Part shown: one piece after another, positions 27,036 to 37,400 of the stretch
How positions within the stretch are numbered: the stretch's first letter is position 1
How the letters are laid out: every line of letters begins with the position of its first letter
From: Erysipelotrichales bacterium
GTDB lineage: Bacteria > Bacillota_I > Bacilli_A > Erysipelotrichales > Erysipelotrichaceae
Direction of reading: 5' to 3'
NCBI GenBank assembly: GCA_910576345.1
Contig: CAJTIT010000017.1
Coordinates: 1 to 57,942 of the forward strand
DNA: 57,942 bases
Position numbers and translations under genes: made by a program
The notes under the pieces: model-generated
The model's input: the letters and a program-made list of their open reading frames with translations, nothing else
The model's database searches: none
What the model was told of the DNA's origin: nothing

Positions 27036-27078
27036 ATTGTAACACAGTATACGCAAAACATCAAATTTGTGCTATAAT
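27036..27078. promoter_or_regulatory. Divergent promoters of the hemolysin III gene and smc
   Basis: Toward smc, the extended -10 TGCTATAAT ends at 27078. Toward the minus strand, the complement of 27036-27041 reads TACAAT preceded by TGT, again an extended -10. The two -10 boxes are about 30 nt apart and point away from each other. Confidence 0.6.
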
Positions 27079-27128
27079 TGTTTCGTGTGAAATTTTAGCA
27101 AAATAATCATACGACTGGGAGGTCTGTT

Positions 27129-30068
27129 ATGTTTTTAAAACGAATCGAATTACAGGGATTTAAGTCGTTTGCCGATAAATCTGTGATCAATTTTGACTCG
27201 GACGTGATTGGAATCGTTGGCCCCAACGGATGTGGGAAAAGTAATATCAATGATGCCATTCGCTGGGTTTTAGGAGAACAGAGTGTAAAAAGTTTGAGAG
27301 GAACAAGCATGAGCGACGTCATCTTCAGTGGTTCCACGCAGCGCAAGGCTGTCAATACTGCTGAAGTTACATTGGTATTTGATAATTCCAAACATTTTTT
27401 TAATGTGGAATTTGAAGAAGTGGAAATCACCAGATGCCTGCATCGTCAAAGCGGAGAAGGTGAATACTTTATAAATAAAACGCCATGCCGACTAAAAGAT
27501 ATTTTGAATTTGGTCATGGATAGCGGATTAGGAAGAGATTCTTTGTCGATTATATCACAAGGAAACATATCTGCATTCGCAGAAGCGAAACCGGAAGAGC
27601 GCCGTGCATTGTTTGAAGAAGCGGCCGGCGTCGCAAAATACAAGAAGCGCAAAAATGAATCGCTTTCGAAATTAAACCGAACCCAAGATAATCTGATGCG
27701 TGTGGAAGATATTATCGCTGAATTGGAACGTCAAGTAAATCCATTAAAACGGCAGGCTAAAAAGGCAGAGACTTATCTGGCCAAAAAAGAAGAACTGGAA
27801 ACCATTGAAGTCAGTGTTATCGTTGATGAAATTGAACAGTTGATGGAGACCATCGAAGTTTTGAAAAAGAAAGCGTTCGATTTGGATACGCAGAAAGCAA
27901 TGCATGAAACGACCATTCAAGTAGAGGATCTTAAAAACAGCGAACTTAGAAAAGAAATGTTTCAACTGGATCATGAAATCAATCAGCTTCAGGAAAGCTA
28001 TACCAAAATCATCAATGAAATTTCTACGCTGGAAACAAGAAAAGCGGAACTGGATGAAAAAAGAAAATATGCGATGGAATATGCAAATAACAAAGATAAG
28101 GCAAAAGAATTAAAAGCGATGCTGGAAGAAGCCAGTTACGAATATAAGGATCGCATGACAAGACTACAGGATTTGATGCGCGATATTGATTTAAAGAAAA
28201 AACAATTGAGCGACATTGAATATAAAGTAAGTGAATGCTCCAACGAAACCAATCAGGCCGCAGCAATGCTCAATCGCTTGGAAAATCGCAAAGAAGTATT
28301 GCATAATTTAATGAAACAACCGTTCAATCACCAACAGGGTGTAAAAGCCGTTATGGAGAACAAACATGCGCTGATGGGGGTTCTTGGCGTCATTTCGCAG
28401 TTGTTAAAACCAATGATGAATTATGAAGATGCCATATCCAATGCATTAGGTGGAGCGATGTATCATATTGTTACAGAAGATGAAGCAGCGGCACGTCATG
28501 CGATTACGTTCTTGAAGAAAAACCAATCCGGACGGGCAACCTTTTTGCCGCTCAGCGTACTGAGGACACGCAGAATCAATGAGGATCATCTGATGCTGGC
28601 AAGGCATACGGTAGGTTTTTTAGGATGTGCCAGTGATTTCGTTGAAAATGAAGAAACATTTGATATCGTGCGCGATTCGTTGCTTGGAAACGTATTGGTC
28701 TGTGATAACTTGATCAATGCGAATGAATTATCAAAAGTATTGAAATTTAATTATAAGATTGTCACGCTAGATGGTGATGTGGTACATAAAGGCGGTAGTA
28801 TGAGTGGAGGACGAACTAAAAATTCCGGATCTCCGTTAACGATACAGAAAGAATACAATCAGATCCAACAAAGTCTGGAAGGGCAACAAATGCAGGTGGA
28901 AACATTGCGCAATCAGTTGTATGCGTATCAAAGTAAGCGCCAAAATTATAGTGATGAACTTCATCAAACACAAATTGCGGTTGCACAATTGGAGCCAATC
29001 GTGGAAGCCAAACGTGCTAAATATGATCGTTTAAAAGCCGATTATGAACAAATTGCACCAGACGATTTGGATGAAAACGAAACACTGATGCAGGATGATT
29101 TGGTGGTGCAGTTGTCCACATTGTATTCCAAGCGTGATGACGCATTATCTTCGATACAAAACAAGCGGGATCGAAGAATGAAAGCCGGTATGGAAGTGGA
29201 GCGCAAGGAGGCAAGTATTCGACAGCTTCGAAGAGAACTCAATATTTTACAGAATGAAGAACGCAGTGTGGGAGAACATAAAGTGAAGGCGGAAACACAG
29301 TTGGAACATGCGCTGGAAAGACTTTCAACGACATATGAAATGACGTATGAATATGCCTTGACTCAAAAACAGGATGTGGACATTGAACAGGCAAAGCAGC
29401 GCGTGTTGGATTTGAGAAAAGAAATTCAACAACTGGGAAATGTCAATTTGGATGCGCCAAAGGAATATGAAGAAGTAAGCACACGCTTTGAATTTTTAAG
29501 TAAACAAAGAGAAGATCTCATGTCTGCCAAAGAAAAGATTCTCATTGCGATTGATGAAATGGATGAAGTTATGATTCGCGATTTCAAAGAAATGTTTGAA
29601 AAAATCAATGCGCAGCTCAATGATGTTTTTCGATCATTGTTTGGCGGTGGAAAAGCCAGATTATATATGGTGGATCCGGAAGATGTGTTGAATACAGGCA
29701 TTGACATTGATGTGCAGCCGCCAGGCAAGACAGTACAAAATATCCGTTTATTTTCCGGTGGTGAAAAGGCGCTGATTGCCATTTGCGTGCTGTTCTCCAT
29801 TTTAAAGGCTAGAACGATGCCTTTGTGTATTTTTGATGAGGTGGAAGCAGCCCTTGATCAAGCAAATGTGGAGCGTTTTGCGAAATATATCGGACGTTTC
29901 CGTGGGGAAAGTCAATTTATTGTCGTGACCCATCGTCCTGGAACAATGGCGCAATGTGATGCGCTCTATGGCGTAACGATGCAACAAAATGGTGTATCAC
30001 AGCTGTTAAAGGTGCAGCTACAAGATGCTATCAATCTAGTCGATAAAGAGGAAGGAGTGAATGCGTAA
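27129..30068 (+). CDS. smc: Chromosome segregation SMC ATPase, short form
   Basis: This 979-residue SMC ATPase is part of the condensin-like complex that folds the chromosome. The N-terminal Walker A is 'GIVGPNGCGKSNINDAI', followed by two coiled coils around a hinge (about residues 400-560, 'GVLGVISQLLKPMMNYED'). The C-terminal signature is 'IRLFSGGEKALIAICV', and Walker B is 'PLCIFDEVEAALDQANV'. The length is about 200 residues less than the B. subtilis protein, so the coiled-coil arms must be shorter. It overlaps ftsY (TAATG), the conserved smc-ftsY order. Confidence 0.97.
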   Translation: MFLKRIELQGFKSFADKSVINFDSDVIGIVGPNGCGKSNINDAIRWVLGEQSVKSLRGTSMSDVIFSGSTQRKAVNTAEVTLVFDNSKHFFNVEFEEVEITRCLHRQSGEGEYFINKTPCRLKDILNLVMDSGLGRDSLSIISQGNISAFAEAKPEERRALFEEAAGVAKYKKRKNESLSKLNRTQDNLMRVEDIIAELERQVNPLKRQAKKAETYLAKKEELETIEVSVIVDEIEQLMETIEVLKKKAFDLDTQKAMHETTIQVEDLKNSELRKEMFQLDHEINQLQESYTKIINEISTLETRKAELDEKRKYAMEYANNKDKAKELKAMLEEASYEYKDRMTRLQDLMRDIDLKKKQLSDIEYKVSECSNETNQAAAMLNRLENRKEVLHNLMKQPFNHQQGVKAVMENKHALMGVLGVISQLLKPMMNYEDAISNALGGAMYHIVTEDEAAARHAITFLKKNQSGRATFLPLSVLRTRRINEDHLMLARHTVGFLGCASDFVENEETFDIVRDSLLGNVLVCDNLINANELSKVLKFNYKIVTLDGDVVHKGGSMSGGRTKNSGSPLTIQKEYNQIQQSLEGQQMQVETLRNQLYAYQSKRQNYSDELHQTQIAVAQLEPIVEAKRAKYDRLKADYEQIAPDDLDENETLMQDDLVVQLSTLYSKRDDALSSIQNKRDRRMKAGMEVERKEASIRQLRRELNILQNEERSVGEHKVKAETQLEHALERLSTTYEMTYEYALTQKQDVDIEQAKQRVLDLRKEIQQLGNVNLDAPKEYEEVSTRFEFLSKQREDLMSAKEKILIAIDEMDEVMIRDFKEMFEKINAQLNDVFRSLFGGGKARLYMVDPEDVLNTGIDIDVQPPGKTVQNIRLFSGGEKALIAICVLFSILKARTMPLCIFDEVEAALDQANVERFAKYIGRFRGESQFIVVTHRPGTMAQCDALYGVTMQQNGVSQLLKVQLQDAINLVDKEEGVNA

Positions 30069-31042
30069 TGGGTATTTTTTCAAAGCTGAAACAGACGTTC
30101 TCAGGCAAAGAAGACAAGGATCGCTATCTGTCCGGTTTAGACAAAAGCAAGAAAACATTTGCGCAGCGTATCCGCAAGTTGGCGCTAGGATTTACCGGTG
30201 TCAATGAAGCATTTCTGGAAGATTTGATGATTGTTTTGTTGGAAGCGGACATAGGAATCAAAACTGCACAAAAAATAGTGGATCAGGTTGAAACAAAAGC
30301 AATGGATCAGCATTTGAAAAGTTTTGATCAAATCAGCGAATGTTTGATCGAAACGATGTTGGAGCTTTACCAAACAAAGGAAGAACGTCCCTTCTCCTAT
30401 GCGGAAAATGGTCCGACAGTGATCTTAATGGTCGGTGTGAACGGTAGCGGAAAGACAACGACGACAGCTAAATTAGCCAAGCGTTTTATGGAAGATGGCA
30501 AACGTGTGATGACTGCCGCTGCGGATACGTTTCGTGCAGGAGCGGTGGATCAGCTAGAAAATTGGTCAAAGCGATTGGACATTCCTTGTATCAAAGGCAG
30601 GGAGAATGGCGACCCGAGCGCTGTGTTGGTGGATGCATGTCGATATGCTAAAGAGCATCATGTAGATGTTTTGATTGGAGATACCGCAGGCAGACTTCAA
30701 AACAAAACCAATCTTATGAAGGAATTAAGCAAAATGAAACGCGTGGTAGAAAAAGAAATACCAAATGCTCCACATGAAGTTTGGCTTGTTTTAGATGCGA
30801 CGACAGGACAAAACGGTATATCGCAAGCACAAATTTTCATGGAAACGACAAATGTCACCGGTATCATTCTCACCAAGATGGATGGTACTGCCAAAGGCGG
30901 CATCGTCATCGCCATTCGTGATCTTTTGGGATTGCCGGTGAAATATATCGGATTGGGTGAGTCCATGGATGATCTACGTCCGTTTGATATTGATACTTAT
31001 CTCTATGGTTTATGTGAGGATTTGTTGGAACATGAGCATTGA
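30068..31042 (+). CDS. ftsY: Signal recognition particle receptor FtsY
   Basis: This 324-residue SRP-type GTPase docks ribosome-SRP complexes at the membrane. It has a short N-terminal A/N region, G1 'GVNGSGKTTTTAKLA', 'AADTFRAGAVDQL', G3 'DTAGR' and G4 'TKMDGTAKGG'. It has no long acidic A domain, as is typical of Gram-positives. It overlaps the next frame by 11 nt. Confidence 0.97.
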   Translation: MGIFSKLKQTFSGKEDKDRYLSGLDKSKKTFAQRIRKLALGFTGVNEAFLEDLMIVLLEADIGIKTAQKIVDQVETKAMDQHLKSFDQISECLIETMLELYQTKEERPFSYAENGPTVILMVGVNGSGKTTTTAKLAKRFMEDGKRVMTAAADTFRAGAVDQLENWSKRLDIPCIKGRENGDPSAVLVDACRYAKEHHVDVLIGDTAGRLQNKTNLMKELSKMKRVVEKEIPNAPHEVWLVLDATTGQNGISQAQIFMETTNVTGIILTKMDGTAKGGIVIAIRDLLGLPVKYIGLGESMDDLRPFDIDTYLYGLCEDLLEHEH

Positions 31043-32558
31043 TAAAACAAAACGTATGAATCAGCTAATGGATGCGTACAAATGCTTGCTGACGGAAAAG
31101 CAAAAGGAGATATTGAGTCTTTATTATGAAGAAGATTTTTCCCTTTCAGAAATCGCAGAATCACAACAGATTACAAGAGCAGCTGTCAGCGATCATTTAA
31201 AGCGAAGTGAAAAGCTTTTAAACACATATGAGGAAAAACTTCATTTGATAAAATTCAATGAAGAAAGAGCACGTATCTATGATAAAATAAAAGCATATGG
31301 ACACAAGGAAATCAATGTATATGTGAGGACCTTAGAAAATATAGAACAACAGGAGGATATTATGACAAAAATTATTTCAGTTAATGCAGGAAGTTCATCT
31401 TTGAAATTTCAATTGTTTGAAATGCCACAGGAAGAAGTATTGACAAGTGGTATTGTGGAGCGCATCGGTTTGGATGAAGGAATGTTTACGATCAAGGTAA
31501 ATGGTGATAAAATCGTGACAAAACTGCCGATTCCTGATCATGCGAAAGCAGTGGAACTATTATTGAATGCACTCGTCGAACATGCGATCGTCGTATCTTT
31601 GGAAGAAATCAAAGGTGTAGGACATCGTGTTGTACAAGGTGGTGATATTTATAATTCTTCACAGGTTTTCACATCAGATGTTGAAAGAGTCATTGAAGAA
31701 AACTCTGATTTAGCGCCGTTGCATAATCCGGCGTCACTGGTAGGATTCCATGCTTTTAAAAAAGCATTGCCACATGCCGGTCATGTCGCAGTTTTTGATA
31801 CGGCGTTTCATCAGACGATGGCACCAGAATCTTATATGTATCCATTACCAATGAGCTGGTATCGCGACTATAAAGTAAGGCGATATGGAATGCATGGAAC
31901 AAGTCATCAGTATGTATCTGCACGTTGCGCAGAATTGATGGAAAAAGATATCAAAGATACGAAAATTATTACATGCCATTTGGGCAATGGTGCCAGTATT
32001 ACCGCTATTGAAGGTGGAAAATGTATTAACACATCCATGGGTTTGACACCATTAGGCGGCATTATGATGGGAACACGCTGTGGTGATATCGATCCAGCGA
32101 TCGTTTGTTATATGATGAAGAAAACCGGCATGTCAGCGGATGAAATGGACAATGTTTTGAATAAGCAGTCTGGCATGTTGGGTGTGAGTGGAATCTCCAG
32201 TGACGCACGTGATATTGAAAAAGCATATGCGGAAGGTAATGAAGATGCGATTTTAACAACCAAGCTATATGTGAATCGTATTATTAATGTAGTAGGCGGT
32301 TATTATGCACAGCTTGGCGGTTTGGACGCAATCGTCTTCACCGGTGGTATTGGTGAAAACGATACGAACATTCGTAAATATGTCTGCGAAAAATTGTCAG
32401 GCGCTTTGCATATTTCCATTGATGAAGAATTGAATGCGAAGACACGTGGAAAAGAATGCAAACTCTCTACAAGTGAGAGCGCTGTACAAGTATGGCTGAT
32501 TCCAACCAATGAAGAATTGGTGATTTCTAGAGACACGTATCGATTATTGGGCTTTTAA
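31032..32558 (+). CDS. YlxM-like helix-turn-helix protein whose frame stays open through acetate kinase
   Basis: From ATG 31032 (overlapping ftsY), the frame encodes about 110 residues like YlxM/UPF0122: 'LTEKQKEILSLYYEEDFSLS', then the HTH 'IAESQQITRAAVSDHLKR'. YlxM is an SRP-associated sigma-like HTH protein normally encoded as a separate gene of about this size between ftsY and ffh. Here no stop codon occurs before the ackA ATG at 31362, and the reading frame is the same, so translation would produce a 508-residue YlxM-AckA fusion. An internal AGGAGG before 31362 would also give free acetate kinase. A missed stop from a sequencing error is possible. The ffh gene does not follow. Confidence 0.75.
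   Translation: MSIDKTKRMNQLMDAYKCLLTEKQKEILSLYYEEDFSLSEIAESQQITRAAVSDHLKRSEKLLNTYEEKLHLIKFNEERARIYDKIKAYGHKEINVYVRTLENIEQQEDIMTKIISVNAGSSSLKFQLFEMPQEEVLTSGIVERIGLDEGMFTIKVNGDKIVTKLPIPDHAKAVELLLNALVEHAIVVSLEEIKGVGHRVVQGGDIYNSSQVFTSDVERVIEENSDLAPLHNPASLVGFHAFKKALPHAGHVAVFDTAFHQTMAPESYMYPLPMSWYRDYKVRRYGMHGTSHQYVSARCAELMEKDIKDTKIITCHLGNGASITAIEGGKCINTSMGLTPLGGIMMGTRCGDIDPAIVCYMMKKTGMSADEMDNVLNKQSGMLGVSGISSDARDIEKAYAEGNEDAILTTKLYVNRIINVVGGYYAQLGGLDAIVFTGGIGENDTNIRKYVCEKLSGALHISIDEELNAKTRGKECKLSTSESAVQVWLIPTNEELVISRDTYRLLGF
31362..32558 (+). CDS. ackA: Acetate kinase
   Basis: This 398-residue protein, of normal family length, starts at ATG 31362 behind AGGAGG (7 nt spacing). Motifs: 'IISVNAGSSSLKFQLFE' (phosphate binding), 'HRVVQGGDIY', 'VFDTAFHQTM', 'RRYGMHGTSHQYV', 'ITCHLGNGASITAIEGGK' and 'DAIVFTGGIGEN'. 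It converts acetyl phosphate and ADP to acetate and ATP in fermentation. It shares its frame with the upstream ylxM, so two products may arise from the same region. The nrnA-like gene follows after 2 nt. Confidence 0.97.
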   Translation: MTKIISVNAGSSSLKFQLFEMPQEEVLTSGIVERIGLDEGMFTIKVNGDKIVTKLPIPDHAKAVELLLNALVEHAIVVSLEEIKGVGHRVVQGGDIYNSSQVFTSDVERVIEENSDLAPLHNPASLVGFHAFKKALPHAGHVAVFDTAFHQTMAPESYMYPLPMSWYRDYKVRRYGMHGTSHQYVSARCAELMEKDIKDTKIITCHLGNGASITAIEGGKCINTSMGLTPLGGIMMGTRCGDIDPAIVCYMMKKTGMSADEMDNVLNKQSGMLGVSGISSDARDIEKAYAEGNEDAILTTKLYVNRIINVVGGYYAQLGGLDAIVFTGGIGENDTNIRKYVCEKLSGALHISIDEELNAKTRGKECKLSTSESAVQVWLIPTNEELVISRDTYRLLGF

Positions 32559-32560
32559 AC

Positions 32561-33511
32561 ATGGATGCACTGTTCTCAAAAATCGAAGCATTTGATACGA
32601 TTACAATATTTCGACATATTGCAGCTGATGCGGATGCACTTGGTGCACAGTTTGGATTAAAAACATGGATTCAAGAAACTTATCCCAATAAAAAAGTATT
32701 CGCATTGGGAAACGACACTGGTCCAAAAGCAAATTTATTTCCACCGATCGATGTCGCAAGAGATGATCAGATTCAACATTCATTGGCGATTATTTTGGAC
32801 ACGGCCAACGCAGCGCGTATCGATGACAGCCGTTGGAAAAGTGCCGCATACAAAATAAAAATCGATCATCACATTTTTGTGGATGCATATGCGGATGAAG
32901 AATACATTGAGGATCGCAAAGGTGCGACATGTGAGATTTTGGCGGACATGTTTCAAAAAAAAGGACTGTGTTTATCCAAAACTTGTGCTGAGTATTTATA
33001 CGGTGGTTTGATTGCGGATACGCTACAGTTTTCCATTCAGGCAACCACACCGGAGATGTTACGCTGTGGTGCATATTTGGTGGAACAAGGCGTTGATGTC
33101 GCAAAAGTCAATGAACAGAATTTTTCAAAAAGTTGGAAAGAGTTTGAATTTGAAACCTATATTCGAACGCATTATACGCTTATGGATGAATGTATTGCCT
33201 ATATCATTGTTCATCCATCCGATTATGAGCGATATGATCTAACCTTAAATCAAGCAAAAGAAAAAGTATATGCATTAAGTAAAGTTCATGAGTTTCAAGC
33301 ATGGGCACTGTTTATTGAAACAGGACAAGAACAAGGTGAATCTGTTTATAATGGTTCGCTTCGCTCTAAAAATATTGAAATCAATGATATCGCAATGTCC
33401 TATAATGGCGGTGGTCATCGATTTGCTTGCGGTGTGAAAGGTTTAAAAGAGAAAGACATTCAATCTTTGTTACAAGATTTATCAAAGCGGATGAGAAAAG
33501 AGAAATCATGA
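32561..33511 (+). CDS. DHH-family phosphoesterase, NrnA-like
   Basis: This 316-residue DHH-DHHA1 protein is of the bifunctional oligoribonuclease/pAp phosphatase type. The first metal motif is 'FRHIAADADALGAQFGL', the second is 'LAIILDTANAARIDD', the DHH motif is 'IKIDHHIFVD', and the C-terminal RNA-binding box is 'YNGGGHRFACG'. Such enzymes degrade short RNA oligomers and recycle pAp. The ATG follows the ackA stop by 2 nt, so it is co-transcribed. A terminator closes the operon. Confidence 0.9.
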   Translation: MDALFSKIEAFDTITIFRHIAADADALGAQFGLKTWIQETYPNKKVFALGNDTGPKANLFPPIDVARDDQIQHSLAIILDTANAARIDDSRWKSAAYKIKIDHHIFVDAYADEEYIEDRKGATCEILADMFQKKGLCLSKTCAEYLYGGLIADTLQFSIQATTPEMLRCGAYLVEQGVDVAKVNEQNFSKSWKEFEFETYIRTHYTLMDECIAYIIVHPSDYERYDLTLNQAKEKVYALSKVHEFQAWALFIETGQEQGESVYNGSLRSKNIEINDIAMSYNGGGHRFACGVKGLKEKDIQSLLQDLSKRMRKEKS

Positions 33512-33532
33512 AAAGAAATCATATAAATATAG

Positions 33533-33566
33533 TGCGTTCAATCTGAATAGAAAGAACGCATTTTTC
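33533..33566 (+). terminator. Intrinsic terminator after the nrnA-like gene
   Basis: TGCGTTC (33533-33539) pairs with GAACGCA (33554-33560), followed by five T. Confidence 0.85.
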
Positions 33567-33592
33567 TAAATGTTGTAAAAGGAGAATGCTCT

Positions 33593-34050
33593 TTGGCTAA
33601 TTGGAAATATGTAAGTCAAAACACATTGGATTATATATATTTACATGACTGTGATTGTGAACGCATTTTTTATGATAACGATACCGTAGTTATGCGTATG
33701 GAGTGGATGCCAAAGATATCGCATCTCCTCCATTAAATACATATGCGAAAGCATATCAAACGGGAAATGGTATTATCACGTTTCTGAAACCACAAATCTT
33801 ATCGTGCAGTTATGAAACAGAAAACAAGGTTGTGACACTAACGGATGTTGAGTCCTTGGATTTAGAAAATCTTGAAGTATTAAAATTTCAAGAGAGAAAA
33901 GTTCAAAATGGATACATAGCGGATATATATATGATACAAGCAACAAGGAAAGGAAAATATGATAATGTATGCATAGAATTAAAATACCAATCCTCTGTTA
34001 TTGAATTCAATGAATGGGTAAACTGTTCTTGGTTTGCGGATTTAATATAG
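33593..34050 (+). pseudogene. Frameshifted gene of unknown function
   Basis: A TTG start at 33593 behind AAGGAGA opens a frame that reads NWKYVSQNTLDYIYLHDCD, then ...VVMRMEWM and stops at 33734-33736. The continuation is in another frame from about 33703 ('DAKDIASPPLNTYAKAYQ', 'SVIEFNEWVNCSWFADLI') and ends at 34050. Joining the two at about 33703-33706 would give one protein of about 152 residues, so a one-base deletion is likely. The family is not recognised; the 'HDCxC' and 'MEWM' patterns remind me of small conserved hypothetical proteins of gut Firmicutes. Confidence 0.6.
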
Positions 34051-34404
34051 GATGCATCGGCCTTTTAAATGGAAGTGCCTTTTGTGGACAAGAATAAATT
34101 TGAAACTGTGCTGTTTTTATTGGTATCTAAACTCATTTATTTCATTACAGAATGTGGTTATGAAGTTTGTGAATATTTCTTCTTGTTTTGAAACAATGCA
34201 TACGACATATGAGAACCATGTCATAGCGGAAATCAGCGCATTCATTCGCAGTAAAGAAGCATAATACTTAAGAGATCATCATCCTTTTTATATTCTATTT
34301 CTCTCTGTTTCGGCGCAGTATTTTCTCTTTCCATAAACGTAATAGTATAGTAAAATATAAATAGATGCATGATAAGAAAGATTAAGCGAAGGAGGCAAGA
34401 ATAC
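34051..34404 (+). other. Decayed stretch between the frameshifted gene and dnaE
   Basis: Two short overlapping frames (34069-34191, beginning MEVPFVDKNKFETVLFLL, and the end of another frame to 34264) look like pieces of a former gene. Neither has a ribosome site. The rest is AT-rich and holds no gene. GAAGGAGG at 34388-34395 belongs to dnaE. Confidence 0.4.
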
Positions 34405-37400
34405 ATGAGCGTCCATCTTCATGTCAGAAGTTCTTACACATTGTTGAATTCGACTTTAAAAATCAAAGATATTGTATCTTTTGCCAAGCAAAATGGTTTT
34501 TCTGCGGTTGCTTTATGCGATTATCAAGTTATGTATGGCGCCATGGCTTTTTATCATGAAACAAAAAAACAAGGAATTCACGCTATTTATGGTATGGAAT
34601 GCGACTGTCAAATGGAAGAAGATACATTCAACTTTATTTTATTGGCAAAAGATGATATCGGCTATCAACAATTGTTGGCACTTTCTACTCGATATAATAC
34701 AGATAAAACGATCGTGACATTATCAGAAATCAGATCGTATTGTGAACATATGATCGTGGTAACAGGTGGTGATCATTCTTCCTTGGAAGCCGCAATCATT
34801 AAAGAGAATAAGGAGGAAATCATAAGGCTGTTGGCCTTATGCAAGGCACAGTTTCCTGATTTTTATGTATCTGTTCCATGTAATGATTCTCCTTTGCTGA
34901 AAATCAAGAATCTGATTCTCAAAGCGTGCGCAAAGAATCTTGGTCTCACTACCGTAGCGCTGTCAAGAATATATTATGGCACAAAAGAGGAGGAAGAGCA
35001 TTATAAGATTCTTTGTGCGATAGATCAAGGCGTAACGATTGATGATAAAACTTTAAATTATACGCCAAGAAGATATTTTCGATCCCAAAATGAAATGGAA
35101 GAGCTGTATGAAAAAGAGGATTTAGATGCCACAGATGAAATTGCCACAAAATGTCAAGTTTCATTTGCGTTTGAACATGCACATCTACCGCATTTTGAAA
35201 ATAAATTAGGTATTTCCAGTGAAGAATATTTACAAAAACTTTGCCACAAAGGATTATTGAAAAGAATGAATTTTCAAAAAGTTCCTGACAATTACATACA
35301 GCGTCTGCAGTATGAACTGCGTGTTATATTGGATATGCATTATGCTGATTATTTCTTGATCGTTTATGACTTTATCCGTTATGCACGCTCAAAAGGCATT
35401 TACGTAGGACCCGGAAGAGGTAGTGCCGCAGGATCTTTGGTCGCATATTGTTTGGGAATTACACACGTAGATCCTATCAAATACCATCTGTTTTTTGAGC
35501 GCTTTTTAAATCCGGAGCGTGTATCCATGCCGGATATTGATACTGATTTCCCTGATAATCGACGCGATGAAGTCATACAGTATGTGAGAGAGCGTTATGG
35601 AAATCAGCATGTCGCTCATATCATCACATTCAATACGCTGGGTGCTAAACAAGTACTTCGTGATGTGGGCAAAGTGATGAAAATCAATCCAAGAGAAATC
35701 GATATGGTATGCAAACAAGTGCCATTCAAACCCAAAGTTACTTTGAAGGATGCTTATGAAGAAAGTTCGCGGTTTAAGCAGATGATCAATGCGAGTGCGC
35801 AAATGCGAAAAGTATTTCAGATTGCCTTACAGTTGGAAGGACTTCCACGACATGCCTCTTTACATGCGGCAGGCATTGTGTTTGCCAGAGAACGTATTTC
35901 AACCGTATGTCCGCTGATTGAAGTGGATGAAGGACTTTGTGCAACACAATTCACCATGGAGTATTTGGAAGAATTGGGCTTGATCAAAATGGATTTTTTG
36001 GGATTGCGCAATTTGACAATCATTGATGAAATTGTTCATGATATCAATCTGAATCATACATCGCAAATGGATATTATGAAACTGCCACTCAATGATGAAA
36101 AAACATATCAATTACTGCGCAATACCGATACGGTTGGCATTTTTCAGTTGGAATCAGAAGGCATCAAACAGCTGATTCGTCAGATACAGCCTAAAGAATT
36201 TGAAGATATCGTAGCGATCATCGCCTTATATCGTCCCGGTCCTATGGAAAACATTCCGGAATATCTGCGCCGCAAACAACAGCCGGAAGTCGTCACATAT
36301 CCGCATCCATCTTTGAAACCGATTTTAGAAAATACGTATGGAATTATGATTTATCAGGAACAAGTCATGCAAATTGCACAGAAAATGGCTGGTTTCTCAT
36401 TGGCAAAAGCAGATAATCTAAGAAAGGCTATCAGTAAGAAGCATGGCAATGAATTGAAGCAGTTGGAACAGATGTTTATTAACGGAGCAGTTCAAAACGG
36501 TTATGAAAAAATGCTGGCAAAGCAAGTATATGATATGATTATGAAATTTGCGAATTACGGATTCAACCGTTCTCATTCAGTTGCCTATGGATTGGTTGCT
36601 TATCAGCTGGCATATCTGAAAGCAAACTGGCCGTTATACTTCTTTTCTGCACTGTTAAACAGCGTGATTGGTTCAGAAACAAAAACGAGCGAATATATTT
36701 TTGAAGCAAAAAAGCGTGGTATAAAGATTCTATCCCCATCTGTCAATGCTTCTACATCTAGATATGTGATTGAACAAAATGCGCTGCGTTTTCCTTTGAC
36801 CGGAATTAAAAACATTGGCTCTGCCCTGTGTCAATCCATCGAGAAAGAACGAAATGCTCATGGCGCATTTCAAGATTATTTTGATTTTGTCGCGCGCATG
36901 ATTGCCAAGCGCATGAATAAAAGAAATGCGGAAGCATTGATCGATGCTGGTGCATTGGATGAATTCAGCACACAGCGATTATCCATGGTTGCGTCATTGG
37001 AAGATGCGTTTCGCTATGGAGAACTCGTACAGATTGAGGATGAAAATCAAATCATGATCGACTTTGATTTGGTTTCCAAACCAGCAATGAAAATGGTGAA
37101 GGAACATGCAGGACTGCGTTCTTTAAAAGAGCGCGATGTACTGGGGTTTTATTTAACACGTCATCCCATCGAAGACTTACGCAAACAAGTGGATTCTTCA
37201 TTAACAGCGATTATTACATTACATGAAAAACGTGGTTTCATCAAATTACTGTGCACATTGGAGCGCACAAGAGAGCATCGCACAAAGAATAATGAGTTGA
37301 TGATGTTCGCCAACGGCGCTGATGAAAGCGGAAAGATTGATCTGGTGATATTTCCAAGCGTTTATCAAAAATATAAGGAGTTGCTTGTCAAAGGCAATTA

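Noticed and set aside
31032-31361. A simple missed ylxM stop by wrong frame choice
   Set aside because: I read every codon from 31032 to 31362 in frame and found no TAA, TAG or TGA, so the open junction is real in this sequence.
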